64,000 bases of DNA from Motiliproteus coralliicola (GCF_003345655.1 NZ_QQOH01000001.1:1054001-1118000), one strand, 5' to 3'. Shown: positions 27,433 through 37,512, counted from the first letter of the stretch. Numbers and translations are program-made. Notes: generated by a model not told the origin, from the sequence alone.

Positions 27433-27581
27433 AGATCAGCGTCTTATTAATGGCTAACGAGCGCAGCCAGGTTGCCCCTGCAACAGATTCGACTGCAATA
27501 CAGCGCTGATTCTATCGACTCCGTTGACCAGATGTCAGTAGTCAGGACTAAAACAATCACTTACGAGGGACAGCTGGCCCA

Positions 27582-28421
27582 TTAGAAATGTAGGGATGAG
27601 AGGGTCAAACGCTGCCCCTGAAGCACTTTAAGTGCCTGGGGTAGCACATCGTTGCTGGGCCAAACACCACTGATCAGGGCTTGGGCATAGCCATTATCCA
27701 ACCCCTGAAGTCGCATCCGCTGGGCCGCCAGCTCAGCGTCATACGCCAACCGATGCCAGCTGGCCTTCAAGCCAGCGCCTTCCAGAGGCTGCAGCAACAG
27801 ATACCAGCCATCGCGGCTACCGTCGTTGGCCGGCATACCGATCACACCGCTATTGAGCCAATGCCTTCCCGCTACCGTTCGTCCAAACGGAATGCCGCAG
27901 TGTCCACCGACAATCAGCTCGGCATCGGTCAGTTTCAACTCTTCGGTAAACGCCTGCTCATCGGTGTCCGAGAACAAAAAGCGGTTGTTTCGGCTCAAGC
28001 CCCCATGGATGACCAGGCACTTTCTTCCTGCCAGTTCGAATCGTAACTGCCCTGCCAAGGTTCCCATCCAGGCACGGGTTGACGCATCCGTATGCTCCAT
28101 ACAGAAGCGATACCACTGCTGTGACAGCAGACTGCAGGTTGAGCCCTGCTCAAAACCACAGCCACAGTCGATCGCCCCCTCCGCCAACGATTGCTCGCAG
28201 TTTCCCTGCATCAGGGTCACACCCCAGTCGCGCAGGAAGTCGACCGTCGGCTGCGGCTCAGCGCAGTAGGCAACCAGATCCCCGTTGCAGATAACCTGCG
28301 CCGGACTCAGCCCCAGACGTTCCGACTCTCGTCGAAGCGCCTGGGTTGCCTGTAGGTTGCCGTATGGTCCGCCAAAGATCAGTAACGGTCCCGACAGAGA
28401 TCCAAGATCCAGTGTCTTCAT
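27582..28421 (-). CDS. Calcineurin-like metallophosphoesterase
   Basis: A 279-residue protein of the YfcE/PrpE-like metallophosphoesterase group. Metal-binding segments are FGGPYGN (with Asp replaced by Gly-Pro in the first motif), VICNGDLVAYC, LMQGNCEQSLA, VIHGGLSRNN and VGGHCGIPFG. The first motif lacks the usual D-x-H, so activity may be altered. Its ATG overlaps the stop of the upstream sodium:solute symporter by 4 bases (ATGA), so the two are co-translated. Confidence 0.82.
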   Translation of the reverse strand: MKTLDLGSLSGPLLIFGGPYGNLQATQALRRESERLGLSPAQVICNGDLVAYCAEPQPTVDFLRDWGVTLMQGNCEQSLAEGAIDCGCGFEQGSTCSLLSQQWYRFCMEHTDASTRAWMGTLAGQLRFELAGRKCLVIHGGLSRNNRFLFSDTDEQAFTEELKLTDAELIVGGHCGIPFGRTVAGRHWLNSGVIGMPANDGSRDGWYLLLQPLEGAGLKASWHRLAYDAELAAQRMRLQGLDNGYAQALISGVWPSNDVLPQALKVLQGQRLTLSSLHF

Positions 28422-29824
28422 CCGGCAGCGGATCCCAACGCGCTGCTACGTGACTTAGGCGGCTGGTTGGCCGGTGTCAGCAAACCGCCGAGCCAGAATG
28501 CCAGACAGCCTCCCACCAATACGGTCGCAGAGATCCACAACAGCTTGGTGTACTTGTGACTGTCACCCATGAGCACGCTGTAGCCGGAGGACTCGGTGAA
28601 GTAGAGCACCGCACCACCCAGTGCCAGCACAAAGCTGACCAGGTAGCTCCAAACCGGGATATCCCGACGCTTACCCCACAGCGAGAAGAAGATAACCGGT
28701 GCCAGGTACATCGAGGCGGTACCGCTGACCGCCACGGCACTGAACAGGTCCTTGTTGCCCAGGAAGACGAAACCCAGCCCCAGCGCCATAAACAGCGCCA
28801 TTACGGTACGCCCATTGCGAACTTCCGGCTTCAGTACACCCATGTCCACGGCTACCAGCTTTGCCGAGCTGGACAGGGTGCTGTCGAGGGTCGACATCGC
28901 AGAGATCACCAATGCCATGTTGAACACCAGCATCGGCACCTCACCCAACAGGCGGGTCAGCACCTCGTTCATGGCTTCACCGCTGGCCTGGTGTGCACCG
29001 GCCAGAATCCCCAGCGCACCGAAGGCCAGAATGCAGAAGCTACTGATCCAGGCCGCATGCAGAAAACTGCTGCTGGTGGTTTTGCGGTCAGCCAGAAACC
29101 CACGGTCCATCATCACCGGATCATGCATCGGGTATGACCACACCTGCAGTAGCGCCACCAGCAACAGGATCGGTCCCGGCTCACTGATCTCAAATGGCTT
29201 AAACATCAGGTCGGCAACGGCGAAATGTCCGCTGCTGAAGGTCAATGCCAGCAGCAGCACCAGCACCAGCAGGAAAATCATCATCTGGTACAGATCGGTA
29301 CGCAGCGAGGCCCGCAGCCCGCCCAGCATCGAATAGAACAGGGTCACCAGCGCAAAACCGACGATAGCCAGTACATAACTCTGACTACCGGCCACCCCGA
29401 ACAGCAGACCGATGACCAACAGGTTGGCGAATACCTCGCTGATCAGCCGGACTCCGACCACCACGTTGTAACAGCCGGTACCCCAACGTCCGAAGCGAGC
29501 CCGAAGAAAGTCCTGCACACTGTCAAAGCCATGTTCGAAGCGCAGGCTATCGATGATCCGTCCCCCGGTCAGAAATGACAGGTAGTAAGCCGCGTAAGCC
29601 AGCGTGCCCCACAGACCGTAATAAAAGCCGAGAATCGCCGCATTCATCAGCGAACGGGCAAACACCCAGGTTGTCACCTGCGAAAAAATTAACGTCAACA
29701 ATCCCGGCGCCTGACCATCGGCGGACTGCCCCCGAAAGAAAGCCCCCTGATGACGGGCGTTGGCGCTCAACATCACTGACCCTAAAGCCAGCACAGCGAC
29801 CAGCAACGGTAACGCGTAATCCAT
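28418..29824 (-). CDS. Sodium:solute symporter family transporter
   Basis: A 468-residue polytopic protein with 12-13 membrane segments. Family signatures include the N-terminal GLLTLIFSQVTTWVFARSLM, SMLGGLRASLRTDLYQMMIF (the conserved G-G-x-x-A...T-D block) and SAMSTLDSTLSSSAKLVAVD. The substrate cannot be told. AAGGGG precedes the ATG. It is co-translated with a metallophosphoesterase, which hints that the imported compound could be a phosphorylated or nucleotide-derived molecule, or that the phosphoesterase is regulatory; that is speculation. Confidence 0.9.
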   Translation of the reverse strand: MDYALPLLVAVLALGSVMLSANARHQGAFFRGQSADGQAPGLLTLIFSQVTTWVFARSLMNAAILGFYYGLWGTLAYAAYYLSFLTGGRIIDSLRFEHGFDSVQDFLRARFGRWGTGCYNVVVGVRLISEVFANLLVIGLLFGVAGSQSYVLAIVGFALVTLFYSMLGGLRASLRTDLYQMMIFLLVLVLLLALTFSSGHFAVADLMFKPFEISEPGPILLLVALLQVWSYPMHDPVMMDRGFLADRKTTSSSFLHAAWISSFCILAFGALGILAGAHQASGEAMNEVLTRLLGEVPMLVFNMALVISAMSTLDSTLSSSAKLVAVDMGVLKPEVRNGRTVMALFMALGLGFVFLGNKDLFSAVAVSGTASMYLAPVIFFSLWGKRRDIPVWSYLVSFVLALGGAVLYFTESSGYSVLMGDSHKYTKLLWISATVLVGGCLAFWLGGLLTPANQPPKSRSSALGSAAG

Positions 29825-30005
29825 AGGTTCCCCTTACTATCTGGATAAGTTCTGCTGTCCTGAATGAACAGATTTGAGTCTAGACGCGATGGCCTGGCTT
29901 ACGTTACAAAGAAAAACGAAAACTCTTTGAAAAGCGGAAGGAAAATGGCGGAAAGAAAATGAGTTGGTGCTAGCTACGATCTGAACCAGCAGCACTAGAA
30001 CACAA

Positions 30006-30662
30006 CTAGTTTTCGGACTCGCTACTCGGGTCAGCCTTATCGGCCTTGGTGGCTTTCGATTGTTTCGGCGCAGCTCCCATATCACCAACCGTCGGAACTT
30101 CACCCAGCATCTGCTCCAGCATCTGGGTCAACTGTCCCTCTTTGCTCGGGGCCGACTCCTGATCGGGCTTGGAAGAAGAGCTATCTCCTTCGGGTAAAGG
30201 CGGGGCCGCAGGCAACTCGATGATCGCCGTATCACTCACCGTCGACGGAGTAACCGACACGCTGTCCGGATGTAGCTGCTCCAGCTGACCCGGGGTCATT
30301 AGCGATGAATCCGCCGTCAGCGCCCGCTCACCAATAAAGCAGCCCCGTTTATGGATCGTCATCTGTCGACTATGCACCACACCCCGGACGCGACCGTCGC
30401 GCTCGACGTTCAGCTCATCGCAATGAATCTCAGCATCAAGCAAACCACTGACACTGATCTGCCGCGCCTGCACCACGCCCCTGACCTCACCTCGACGACC
30501 GATGGTAATACTGTCCTGGGAGCGAAGCTGGCCCTCGAAACAGCCATCGATGTGGAGTTTACCGTCAAGATTTACTTGGCCGCTGAGCTTTTGCCCTCGG
30601 GCGATGATAGTAACGGCAGCGCCAGCTGATTCAGCGGCTGCATCTCTTTTAAACCATCCCAT
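30006..30662 (-). CDS. Bactofilin (polymer-forming cytoskeletal protein)
   Basis: A 218-residue bactofilin. The DUF583 beta-helix core spans about residues 17-120 with repeating hydrophobic-Gly turns (IARGQKLSGQVNLDGKLHID, EGQLRSQDSITIGRRGEVRG, AEIHCDELNVERDGRVRG). A long acidic, Ser/Pro-rich tail follows. The ATG at 30662 lies 91 bases inside the 3' end of the M23 peptidase gene, in another frame; no alternative start exists before the core, so the overlap is real. Bactofilins form filaments that position cell-wall enzymes, often an M23 peptidase encoded beside them. Confidence 0.92.
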   Translation of the reverse strand: MGWFKRDAAAESAGAAVTIIARGQKLSGQVNLDGKLHIDGCFEGQLRSQDSITIGRRGEVRGVVQARQISVSGLLDAEIHCDELNVERDGRVRGVVHSRQMTIHKRGCFIGERALTADSSLMTPGQLEQLHPDSVSVTPSTVSDTAIIELPAAPPLPEGDSSSSKPDQESAPSKEGQLTQMLEQMLGEVPTVGDMGAAPKQSKATKADKADPSSESEN

Positions 30663-31540
30663 GCGACGGCCTTTTCCTGTGTCATGATCTGGTCGTAATT
30701 ATGCAAACTCCAGTTCAGAAACGGAACCGGATTCAGCGGCTTGAACAGATAGCGAACTTCGTAGTGAAGGTGAGGCCCAGTGGACTTACCTGAATTACCA
30801 CTCTGGCCGATCTGCTCCCCTTTGCGCACCAACTGACCACTGCGCACTTTGGGCCGCTTTTTCATATGGGCATAGTAGGACTTGAACCCGAAGTTGTGGT
30901 TGATGATGACCAGATAGCCGAAACCACTCTTCTTATGATAACCGGCATATTCCACTGCACCATCAGCGGTAGCATAGATCGGCGTGCCAGTATCCACCGG
31001 AAAGTCGACCCCGTTGTGGTGCTTTCGCTGACCGGTCAAAGGATGGTTGCGCATACCGAATCCGTCGCTGAGCCGCTTCATCTTGACCGGGTAGCCATTG
31101 GGTATGCCGTGCAACATAAACAGGCGTTCGTTAGCCATCTGCTGCAACAGCTGGCTTCGCTCGATGGTCATCTTTTCCGCCGGCTCAAGCCCCATCGCCA
31201 GTTCGAGCTGCCGTAGTGGCTGACTCCAAGCCTGATTGACCTGTTCCAGGCTGTTTCGCTCCTGCTCCAGACTGGCCAGGTTGAGAGACAGCTTATCCAA
31301 CTCGGTCCGGACCGTTTCATGACTGCCCAGCACACCGCTATAGAGGCTGCCCAGTTTCTGATAATCGGCCGTCAGACTGTGGAGTTCATCGGAAGTTTTA
31401 ACCAGCAGCGCATTGCTGATAAAGAAGCTGGCCAGCAGCATCAACACAAACAGCAGCAACAAACAGCGGGCTATCAGATTCAACGACAGCTGGCGGGAGC
31501 CCCGGGCCGTGGTCAAGGTAATGAGAAGGCGTTTACGCAC
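30572..31540 (-). CDS. M23 family metallopeptidase (LytM-type), bactofilin partner
   Basis: A 322-residue membrane-anchored peptidoglycan endopeptidase. One N-terminal membrane helix (residues 23-45), a coiled-coil region (about 50-130, e.g. LASLEQERNSLEQVNQAW), then the LytM domain with zinc and catalytic residues HHNGVDFP (H-x3-D) and PHLHYEV (H-x-H). All active-site residues are present, so an active hydrolase is expected. The last 30 codons overlap the bactofilin gene. The pairing matches CcmA/Csd1 in Helicobacter and LmdC/BacA in alphaproteobacteria, where the two control cell curvature or stalk shape. Confidence 0.93.
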   Translation of the reverse strand: MRKRLLITLTTARGSRQLSLNLIARCLLLLFVLMLLASFFISNALLVKTSDELHSLTADYQKLGSLYSGVLGSHETVRTELDKLSLNLASLEQERNSLEQVNQAWSQPLRQLELAMGLEPAEKMTIERSQLLQQMANERLFMLHGIPNGYPVKMKRLSDGFGMRNHPLTGQRKHHNGVDFPVDTGTPIYATADGAVEYAGYHKKSGFGYLVIINHNFGFKSYYAHMKKRPKVRSGQLVRKGEQIGQSGNSGKSTGPHLHYEVRYLFKPLNPVPFLNWSLHNYDQIMTQEKAVAWDGLKEMQPLNQLALPLLSSPEGKSSAAK

Positions 31541-31635
31541 TAGGGGATTCCCGTCTCAAGAGTTCAAAACGGAGTCTCGTTCATCTAAGCCCAGCGTCGA
31601 TCTACTCGACCCGGCCGCTCCAAATAGCAGGCAAA

Positions 31636-31661
31636 AAAAAGCAGGCCGAAACCTGCTTTTT
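31636..31661. terminator. Terminator of the cold-shock gene
   Basis: AAAAAGCAGG / CCTGCTTTTT perfect 10-bp stem with 6-base loop. It lies 62 bases after the stop of the minus-strand csp gene and upstream of the M23 gene on the same strand. Confidence 0.85.
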
Positions 31662-31722
31662 CAAGTCTTAGCGGCAATCTACAAGATTATGAAACCGCCA
31701 ACACCGGGGTTATCAAAGTATC

Positions 31723-31932
31723 TTACAGGACAGTAACTTGGTCTGCCTGAGGGCCTTTCTGGCCTTCTACTTCGATAAAGCTAACAGCTTGGCCTTCGTG
31801 CAGAGTGCGACGACCTTCAGCGAGGATGGAGCGGAAGTGTACGAACAGGTCCTTACCGTTTTCACGCTCGATGAAGCCGAAGCCTTTCTCGTCGTTAAAC
31901 CACTTAACTGTTCCGGTTTGCTTGTCTGACAT
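31723..31932 (-). CDS. CspA-family cold-shock protein
   Basis: A 69-residue OB-fold RNA chaperone. RNP1 (KGFGFIE) and RNP2 (LFVHF) are present in the order [31 protein letters not shown] 31932 begins the typical MSxxxxGTVKWFN. The upstream region is open in frame but is untranslated leader: a TATAGT on the minus strand at 32097-32092 would give a leader of about 150 bases, like the long cold-responsive leader of E. coli cspA. Confidence 0.94.
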   Translation of the reverse strand: MSDKQTGTVKWFNDEKGFGFIERENGKDLFVHFRSILAEGRRTLHEGQAVSFIEVEGQKGPQADQVTVL

Positions 31933-32493
31933 AGTCTTTCTTTCTCGATAAAAATAGTGCTTAGGGCCAAGCCGGCGTATCCGGTTCAGCACCGTTTCGT
32001 TAACGCAGAGGGCAAACAAGGATGGATCAGAAAGCTCGCATAGAACGGTCGACCGATACTGATTCGCACGTCTTCGTGACAAAACAACCCGACTATACCG
32101 TTACTATCGCAATCTTCCCACCCTTTTTCCGTCCGATGATCACGAAAGGGGACGAATATCTGACGCTTCAATCAACCGATCATCGGTTTTATCGGATCGA
32201 AGGTGCCGCTGACCCTCGCCTGCGATGGCAATCGGGACACCCACTGGTTAGTCAGGTTTGAGCCGGCGGGATTGGATTGACAACATGCCAAACCGCGAAC
32301 CTCCTTGACCACAACGACGACGATTAAAGTTTTTTGACCCTGTCCCGATGACTCATTAGTCATATCCTTAAGTCGTAAATAGGCAAAAACCCTCTTGATT
32401 TAAAGGAAATATCATCAGAAGCTCAAAGCTGCCCGAAAAGGGCGCTTTCCATGCAGCAGCGCAGTCGCTGGAAAATAATAATCAGGAAGCAGA
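31933..32493. promoter_or_regulatory. Divergent control region of csp and the chemoreceptor gene
   Basis: 561 bases without a gene. The left part is probably the csp leader and promoter (minus-strand TATAGT at 32097-32092; -35 weak). The right part holds the FliA-type promoter at 32325-32351 and a 140-base leader of the chemoreceptor gene with a short GCCC/GGGC hairpin near 32430-32445. Confidence 0.5.
32325..32351 (+). promoter_or_regulatory. Sigma-28 (FliA) promoter for the chemoreceptor gene
   Basis: TAAAGTTT at 32325-32332 (8 of 8 to consensus), an 11-base spacer, then CCCGATGA at 32344-32351 (6 of 8 to GCCGATAA, with the CGAT core). The spacing is exactly that of FliA promoters, which commonly drive chemoreceptor genes. 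Confidence 0.75.
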
Positions 32494-34287
32494 ATGAGCC
32501 TTTATAAGAATATCGAAAAAAGCCTTTTCTTTACGCTAACTCGGAAAATCGTCGGTAATGTGGTTTTCCTACTACTGATGCAGTTGCTGATTCTTTGGTT
32601 ATTTTTCAGTAATAACAGCGCCATCCAAGATGCGCTTGAAAAATACCCCGCAGACAATGTGCTAGCCCAACAGGTACAGGCCATTGCCGATGACAGCAGC
32701 ATCTATATCAGTGTTTTGGCCGTGCTCAGCTTGGGTGCCTGCCTGTTCCTGATTTTCTTTATGCGCCACCTGTTTCTCCGCCCGATCAGAACAATCACCG
32801 AAATTCTACGGGCGATTAGCGAACAGAATGGCGACATCTCACGCACCCTGCCAGTTGATACCCATGATGAGATCGCCGACCTATCAACCGGTTATAACGA
32901 GTTTGCCACCAACCTGCGCGGGATTATCGCCAAGATCCGACGTCGCAGCGTCAAGGTTGCACTGGGCTCAACTCAACTTAGCCAGGTGATTGCACAGGCT
33001 CATAAAAACGTCACAGAACAGGAAGAGCACGCCAAATTTGTGTTCGAGTCCAGCTCTCAGGCCACCGTCGCCATCGATGGCATCGCCCAGCACACCAGCA
33101 CGATTGCCGATCAAAACAGCCAGAACCTGCAGGAGGCGCAGGCTTCGGTTAAAGAGCTGGAACACGTGGTAGAGCAAATACAACAAGTCACAGCCCTGGT
33201 TGGCAGCTTCCACGAAACCGTGGTTCAGCTGTCCACCAATTCAGACAACATCGCCAATATCGTCGGTATGGTGCAGGAGTTTTCGGAGCAGACCAATCTG
33301 CTGGCACTCAATGCGGCGATCGAAGCCGCCCGGGCCGGCGAGCATGGTCGCGGCTTTGCCGTAGTCGCCGACGAAGTTCGAAACCTGTCGCAGAAAGTGA
33401 GTAAGGCAACCGACGAGATCGGCACCAACATTACCCAGATGACGTCGCTGGTGGCCAACACCAAACAGGGTACCGAAGAGATTCAGGAATTTACCAACAG
33501 CACCCAGAGCGTGGTCGAATCCACCTCGACCCAGTTCCACAAAATGGTGTCAGACTTCGAAACCGTTAACAGTCAGTTGACCGAAATCAGCGCCGCTATC
33601 GAGGAGTTGTCCGCCACCAATCGGGAGTCCCACCAGCACGTCACTCGCATCAGCGAGCTTAGCCAACAGGTCAGCGCCAATATCGATCGTTCTCAAAGCT
33701 TTTCCGATGAGCTAGAGCTGTCGACCGAACAAATTCAGGAGCTGCTATCGCGGTTTATTATCGGCTACGGTGGTTTCGAGCGTATTATTCTGCAGGCTCG
33801 CGAATGGAGTGATCAGGTATCCAACGCCTTCGAAGAACTTGGCAATCAGGGCATCAACCTTTTCGACCACAACTACAAACCGGTTCCCAACACCAATCCG
33901 CAAAAGTACAGCATCGGTAATCTGGACACGATAGAGCGTAAAATGCAGCCCCTGTACGATAGCTTTATCAAACAGTGTCCGGAGTTTATCTATGCAGTTG
34001 CCATCGACAAGAACTGCTACCTGCCGGTTCACCACAGTCATGTCTCTCAGCCGCTGAGCGGTGACTTCAACACCGATAACATGAAGAGCCGTCACCAGCG
34101 GATCTTCAAAGGTAACCGTGCAGAGCAGCGCCGTGCGGTCAATACCGAGCCTTTCCTGCTACAAACATTTATTCGTGATACAGGCGAGATTCTCAACGAC
34201 TTGGCAGTGCCCATTTATGTCAAAGGCCAGCACTGGGGTAACCTGATTATGGGATTCAAACCCGAGTGTCTGTTAGACGACAAGTAA
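32494..34287 (+). CDS. Methyl-accepting chemotaxis protein with C-terminal cytoplasmic domain
   Basis: A 597-residue chemoreceptor. Two membrane helices (about residues 20-40 and 72-95) enclose only about 30 periplasmic residues, so there is no periplasmic ligand domain. HAMP follows (about 95-148), then the signalling domain with the hairpin tip [20 protein letters not shown] and [12 protein letters not shown]. Residues about 430-597 form an extra domain ([37 protein letters not shown]), with a PAS/Cache-like look. Sensing is probably cytoplasmic through this domain. No CheB/CheR-binding pentapeptide at the C-terminus. FliA-type promoter at 32325. Confidence 0.93.
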   Translation: MSLYKNIEKSLFFTLTRKIVGNVVFLLLMQLLILWLFFSNNSAIQDALEKYPADNVLAQQVQAIADDSSIYISVLAVLSLGACLFLIFFMRHLFLRPIRTITEILRAISEQNGDISRTLPVDTHDEIADLSTGYNEFATNLRGIIAKIRRRSVKVALGSTQLSQVIAQAHKNVTEQEEHAKFVFESSSQATVAIDGIAQHTSTIADQNSQNLQEAQASVKELEHVVEQIQQVTALVGSFHETVVQLSTNSDNIANIVGMVQEFSEQTNLLALNAAIEAARAGEHGRGFAVVADEVRNLSQKVSKATDEIGTNITQMTSLVANTKQGTEEIQEFTNSTQSVVESTSTQFHKMVSDFETVNSQLTEISAAIEELSATNRESHQHVTRISELSQQVSANIDRSQSFSDELELSTEQIQELLSRFIIGYGGFERIILQAREWSDQVSNAFEELGNQGINLFDHNYKPVPNTNPQKYSIGNLDTIERKMQPLYDSFIKQCPEFIYAVAIDKNCYLPVHHSHVSQPLSGDFNTDNMKSRHQRIFKGNRAEQRRAVNTEPFLLQTFIRDTGEILNDLAVPIYVKGQHWGNLIMGFKPECLLDDK

Positions 34288-34300
34288 CTTTCGAGGCACA

Positions 34301-34328
34301 AAAAACCGCGGTCAGTGCCGCGGTTTTT
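34301..34328. terminator. Bidirectional terminator
   Basis: AAAAACCGCGG / CCGCGGTTTTT, loop TCAGTG. It serves the plus-strand chemoreceptor gene (stop 34287) and the minus-strand yebC (stop 34357). Confidence 0.9.
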
Positions 34329-34356
34329 ATATTCTGAAAGATCCAAGGCTAGATGA

Positions 34357-35097
34357 TTACTCTTCCATCGCCTCTTCGGGGATTTCGGCGTTGTGGTAAA
34401 CGTTCTGAACGTCATCCAGGTCTTCCAGCACATCGACCAGGCGAATCAGCTTCTGCGCCGCTTCAACGTCCAGCTCATTAGTGGTCGACGGGATCATTGA
34501 AACCTCAGCGAATACCGGGGTTAATCCACCCTCTTCCAGTGCGGCTTTAACACTCAGGAACTCGGCGCGGTCGGTAAACACGTCGATAGAGCCGTCCTCA
34601 TTGCTGACCACATCGTCGGCACCGGATTCGAGCGCGATCTCCATGATCTGATCTTCGTCGGCACCCTCTTCAAAGCTGATCTGGCCTTTCTTGTCGAATA
34701 GGTAGGCAACGGAGCCGGAAGTTCCCAGGTTACCGCCAGCCTTGGAGAACGCAGCCCGCACTTCAGACACGGTACGGTTGACGTTGTCGGTCATGGTCTC
34801 GACCAGGATTGCGGTACCACCGGGCGCGTAACCCTCGTAGGTCAGCTCATCGTAGTTTTCGCCTTCACCACCACCGGCACCCCGTGCGATCGCCTTCTCG
34901 ATGGTGTCCTTCTTCATGTTGGCGCCGAGCGCCTTATCAACCGCCAGTCGCAAACGCGGGTTGTCGGCGACCTCGCCACCGCCCTCTTTGGCGGCAACAA
35001 CCAGCTCGCGGATCAGTTTAGTGAAAATCTTGCCCCGCTTGGCATCCTGTGCCGCCTTACGGTGCTTGATGTTGGCCCATTTACTGTGACCTGCCAT
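34357..35097 (-). CDS. yebC: YebC/PmpR family protein
   Basis: A 246-residue YebC-family protein. The N-terminus [22 protein letters not shown] and the segment [18 protein letters not shown] are diagnostic. Family members are known as DNA-binding regulators (PmpR) and more recently as factors helping ribosomes at proline-rich stretches. It follows aspS by 103 bases on the same strand, the usual order, but no ruvC follows: the operon ends in a terminator. Confidence 0.95.
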   Translation of the reverse strand: MAGHSKWANIKHRKAAQDAKRGKIFTKLIRELVVAAKEGGGEVADNPRLRLAVDKALGANMKKDTIEKAIARGAGGGEGENYDELTYEGYAPGGTAILVETMTDNVNRTVSEVRAAFSKAGGNLGTSGSVAYLFDKKGQISFEEGADEDQIMEIALESGADDVVSNEDGSIDVFTDRAEFLSVKAALEEGGLTPVFAEVSMIPSTTNELDVEAAQKLIRLVDVLEDLDDVQNVYHNAEIPEEAMEE

Positions 35098-35152
35098 AGA
35101 AACTGTCCTCTGTCAGCGGGCGACGCCTGCCGCCCGGTGTCTCTTGTTATGG

Positions 35153-35175
35153 CCTGCGGAACCCCGTTCCGCAGG
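35153..35175 (-). other. Intercistronic hairpin between aspS and yebC
   Basis: CCTGCGGAAC / GTTCCGCAGG, a perfect 10-bp stem with a 3-base loop but no T-run. A second stem GGGCG/CGCCC lies at about 35118-35135. These may be RNA-processing or stabilising structures rather than terminators. Confidence 0.6.
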
Positions 35176-35200
35176 CTCGACCCTAGTACCGAGTATCGGA

Positions 35201-36964
35201 TTAGGGTGTCTTGCGGATGCGGATGTTAAGCTCGCGCAGCTGGGTGGCGCTGACTTCACCCGGTGCGGCGGTCATGACGCAGGCTGCACTCTGGGTTTTC
35301 GGGAACGCGATCACTTCACGGATCGAGTTAGCACCGGTCATCAGCATCACCAGACGGTCCAGACCGAAGGCCAGACCACCATGGGGCGGCGCACCAAACT
35401 TCAGCGCGTCGAGCAGGAAGCCAAATTTCTCCTGCTGTTCCTCGGCGGAAATCTGCAGCACTTCGAATACGGTTTCCTGCATCGCCTGATCGTGGATACG
35501 GACCGAACCACCGCCCAGCTCACAACCATTCAGCACCATGTCGTAGGCACGGGATAGAGCCGCTTCGGGATCGGCTTTCAGCTCATCGGCCGAGCAGCTA
35601 GGTGCGGTGAACGGGTGGTGCAGCGCGGTCAGTGAACCATCGCTGTTCTCTTCGAACATCGGGAAGTCGACAACCCACAGCGGTGCCCACTCGCAGGTGT
35701 ACAGATCCAAGTCTTCACCCAGCTTGCAGCGCAGCGCACCCAGGGCTTCGGTAACCACTTTGCCACTGTCAGCGCCGAAGAACACGATGTCGCCGTCTTT
35801 CGCTTCAACCCGCTCCATCAGCGCCAGCGAAACGTCAGCACCCAGGAATTTAACGATCGGTGACTGCAGCCCTTCAACACCCTTGGCCAGTTCGTTGACC
35901 TTGATCCAGGCCAGTCCCTTGGCACCGTAGATACCAACGAACTTGGTGTACTCGTCGATCTGCTTACGGGTCAGGGTGGCACCACCCGGAACCTTCAGCG
36001 CAGTCACGCGACCTTTCGGGTCTTTGGCGGGACCAGCGAAGACTTTGAAGTCAACGGTTGCCATCAGGTCCTTAACGTCAACCAGCTCCAGCGGAATTCG
36101 CAGGTCAGGTTTGTCGGAACCGTACTTTTCCATCGCTTCGGAGTAAGGCATCTGCGGGAAGTCGCCCAGGTCAACTCTCAGCACGTCTTGGAACAGTTCG
36201 CGGATCATGCCCTCGGTCAGGCCCATGATCTGTTCTTCGTCAAGGAAGCTGGTTTCAATATCGATCTGGGTGAATTCCGGCTGACGGTCGGCGCGCAGGT
36301 CCTCGTCACGGAAGCACTTAGCAATCTGGTAGTAACGGTCCATGCCAGACACCATCAGCAGCTGCTTGAACAGCTGCGGCGACTGCGGCAGTGCAAAGAA
36401 GCTACCTTCGTGGGTACGGCTGGGTACCAGATAGTCGCGGGCACCTTCCGGCGTGGCGCGGGTCAGGATCGGAGTTTCGATATCCAGGAAGCCGTTATCG
36501 TCGAGGTAGTTACGGATCTTATTAGTGATCCGCGAACGCAGACGCAGCTTGCTCAGCATTTCGGGGCGGCGCAGGTCGACGTAACGATATTTCAGGCGCA
36601 CGTCTTCGCCAACGGTCTGGTGATCATCCAACTGGAACGGAGGCGTCTCGGCCTTGTTCAGGATGACCAGTTCCTTACCCAGTACTTCGATCTTGCCGGT
36701 AACCATCTCGGCGTTCTCGGTACCTTCAGGACGGGCACGAACACGGCCAGTCACCTGAATCACAAATTCGTTGCGAACACTGTCGGCCAGCTCGAAATGC
36801 TCTTCGGTATCCGGATCGAATACCACCTGGGCGATACCATCACGGTCACGCAGGTCGAGGAAAATAACCCCACCATGATCCCGGCGACGATGTACCCAAC
36901 CACAGATAGTAACCGTCTGGTCGATTAGAGTTTCGTTCAAGCTGCCACAGTAATGGCTACGCAT
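35201..36964 (-). CDS. aspS: Aspartyl-tRNA synthetase
   Basis: A 587-residue bacterial-type class IIb synthetase. N-terminal OB anticodon domain (residues 1-105, [20 protein letters not shown]), class II motif 2 ([21 protein letters not shown]), the large bacterial GAD insertion, and motif 3 ([12 protein letters not shown]). Whether it charges tRNA-Asp only or also tRNA-Asn cannot be fixed by eye; a gatCAB check would decide. Between fmdB and yebC on the same strand. Confidence 0.97.
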   Translation of the reverse strand: MRSHYCGSLNETLIDQTVTICGWVHRRRDHGGVIFLDLRDRDGIAQVVFDPDTEEHFELADSVRNEFVIQVTGRVRARPEGTENAEMVTGKIEVLGKELVILNKAETPPFQLDDHQTVGEDVRLKYRYVDLRRPEMLSKLRLRSRITNKIRNYLDDNGFLDIETPILTRATPEGARDYLVPSRTHEGSFFALPQSPQLFKQLLMVSGMDRYYQIAKCFRDEDLRADRQPEFTQIDIETSFLDEEQIMGLTEGMIRELFQDVLRVDLGDFPQMPYSEAMEKYGSDKPDLRIPLELVDVKDLMATVDFKVFAGPAKDPKGRVTALKVPGGATLTRKQIDEYTKFVGIYGAKGLAWIKVNELAKGVEGLQSPIVKFLGADVSLALMERVEAKDGDIVFFGADSGKVVTEALGALRCKLGEDLDLYTCEWAPLWVVDFPMFEENSDGSLTALHHPFTAPSCSADELKADPEAALSRAYDMVLNGCELGGGSVRIHDQAMQETVFEVLQISAEEQQEKFGFLLDALKFGAPPHGGLAFGLDRLVMLMTGANSIREVIAFPKTQSAACVMTAAPGEVSATQLRELNIRIRKTP

Positions 36965-37033
36965 AATGCTGTCCTGTTCTCAAAATGAATCAATCTATCT
37001 GGCGTCAATCAGAACGCCGAATTCTAAAGTTGC

Positions 37034-37270
37034 TCAGCTGTCAGCGCTGGGTGCACTCTCGGAGCCACCGGCCAGGTTCTTCTTGGAGCCGGTCTTAAAG
37101 TCGGTCTCGTACCATCCCTTGCCCGCCAACCGGAAACCGGCGGCCGAAATCTGCTTCGTCAGAGCGGGTTTACCGCAGCTGGGACAATCGGTCAGCGCGT
37201 CATCGCTGATCTTCTGAAGTGCTTCAAGTTGGTGACCACAATCCGCACACTGGTATTCGTAGATGGGCAT
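37034..37270 (-). CDS. FmdB-family zinc-ribbon protein
   Basis: A 78-residue protein with two CxxC knuckles (YQCADCGH and DCPSCGKP) in the FmdB zinc-ribbon layout. FmdB-type genes commonly precede aspS in gammaproteobacteria, as here with a 69-base gap. Function unknown; a regulatory role was proposed for the founding member. Confidence 0.92.
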   Translation of the reverse strand: MPIYEYQCADCGHQLEALQKISDDALTDCPSCGKPALTKQISAAGFRLAGKGWYETDFKTGSKKNLAGGSESAPSADS

Positions 37271-37512
37271 ATCGGGAGTTAATCGCTGTCAAACAAACGC
37301 GCGATTATAACTGCTTCGACGAGGTCTGGCATCCCCTGCCGGGTTGGAATCTGGCCGGATTGATGTCGAGGAATTTCATGATCGATATTTCATCGTATCC
37401 AGCGCCGTCAATCAGATCCGAATAGAGACGCCAGACTAGGCGTTGATAGGTTGCGTTGAGGCCGGATACACAGAATACCCGGCGTCACATGGAGATGATT
37501 TATTGGCCTGAA

